Assembly: GCA_031253755.1 (NCBI GenBank)
Contig: JAIRVT010000042.1
Span: forward strand, 1 to 55,550
Length of the DNA: 55,550 bases
Direction of reading: 5' to 3'
Source of the DNA: Enterobacteriaceae bacterium
GTDB lineage: Bacteria > Pseudomonadota > Gammaproteobacteria > Enterobacterales > Enterobacteriaceae
Shown: in pieces, positions 55,467 to 55,550 of the stretch
Layout of the letters: each line of letters begins with the position of its first letter
Position numbering within the stretch: the first letter of the stretch is position 1
The notes under the pieces: generated by a model
Database searches by the model: none
The model's input: only the letters and a program-made list of their open reading frames with translations
Told to the model about the DNA's origin: nothing
Program-made: the position numbers and the translations under genes

Positions 55467-55550
55467 TTATCACTCTCTGTTTAAATGTGAGTTCAACGCG
55501 CCATTCTATCGTATTAGACAGTATTCACTATTTCTTTTACTGACTATAGT

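Noticed and set aside
55467..55550. The 3' end of ydbH at the window edge
   Set aside because: A short piece resembling a protein tail is open on the minus strand, but in-frame stops occur within the visible bases, so it cannot be called.

Overview
The window looks like the chromosome of an enterobacterium of the Morganellaceae, most likely Xenorhabdus and possibly X. nematophila. The core genes (fnr, uspE, pntA, pntB, ydgH, ydgI/arcD, hrpA, azoR, ydbL, ynbE) read as close relatives of the E. coli proteins. They are separated by AT-rich accessory blocks of the kind found in insect-pathogenic bacteria: a subtilisin autotransporter, a nonribosomal peptide synthetase, fimbriae and a giant autotransporter. 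The genus assignment is inference from gene content; no database was searched.

Layout. 0.6-5.1 kb: a secreted serine-protease autotransporter and an MFS exporter. 5.1-11.75 kb: an accessory segment bounded by a pair of about 68-nt inverted repeats. It holds an IS5-like transposase relic and a tight minus-strand operon encoding a YrdC-fold protein, a divergent GAPDH-fold protein, a PEP-utilising half-enzyme, an EamA exporter and an alpha/beta hydrolase. I do not recognise this combination as a described pathway. 11.7-16.8 kb: a SAM methyltransferase, an overlapping pair encoding an Fe-S (radical-SAM-like) protein and a TauD-type dioxygenase, and a tyrosine-decarboxylase-type PLP enzyme. 17.1-19 kb: fnr and uspE. 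19-24.6 kb: a solitary tyrosine integrase and a one-module NRPS. 24.9-30.9 kb: pntB/pntA, ydgH and ydgI. 31.7-36.9 kb: a chaperone-usher fimbrial operon. 37-42.9 kb: an autotransporter of about 1940 residues with two interleaved repeat types. 43-49.4 kb: a very AT-rich minus-strand cluster of three paralogous Ig-like multidomain proteins, a small protein and an exported Hint-domain (self-processing) protein. 50-55.5 kb: hrpA, azoR and the ydbL/ynbE pair.

How the parts may work together. The NRPS has only the second half of an N-terminal condensation domain. Its adenylation domain has Val where the amino-group-binding Asp should be, and it ends in a complete condensation domain with no thioesterase. 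That design fits activation of an alpha-keto acid and release by an amine, as I recall for nematophin and the related rhabdopeptides. The decarboxylase 3.6 kb away could supply an aromatic amine. The YrdC/GAPDH/PEP operon keeps the catalytic residues of all three enzyme families and sits next to an exporter, so it looks like a small-molecule pathway. The Hint/Ig-like cluster lies directly upstream of the giant autotransporter on the same strand and may form a surface or secreted system.

The two best candidates for an undescribed system are the 5.4-10.4 kb enzyme cassette and the 43-49.4 kb Hint plus Ig-like cluster.
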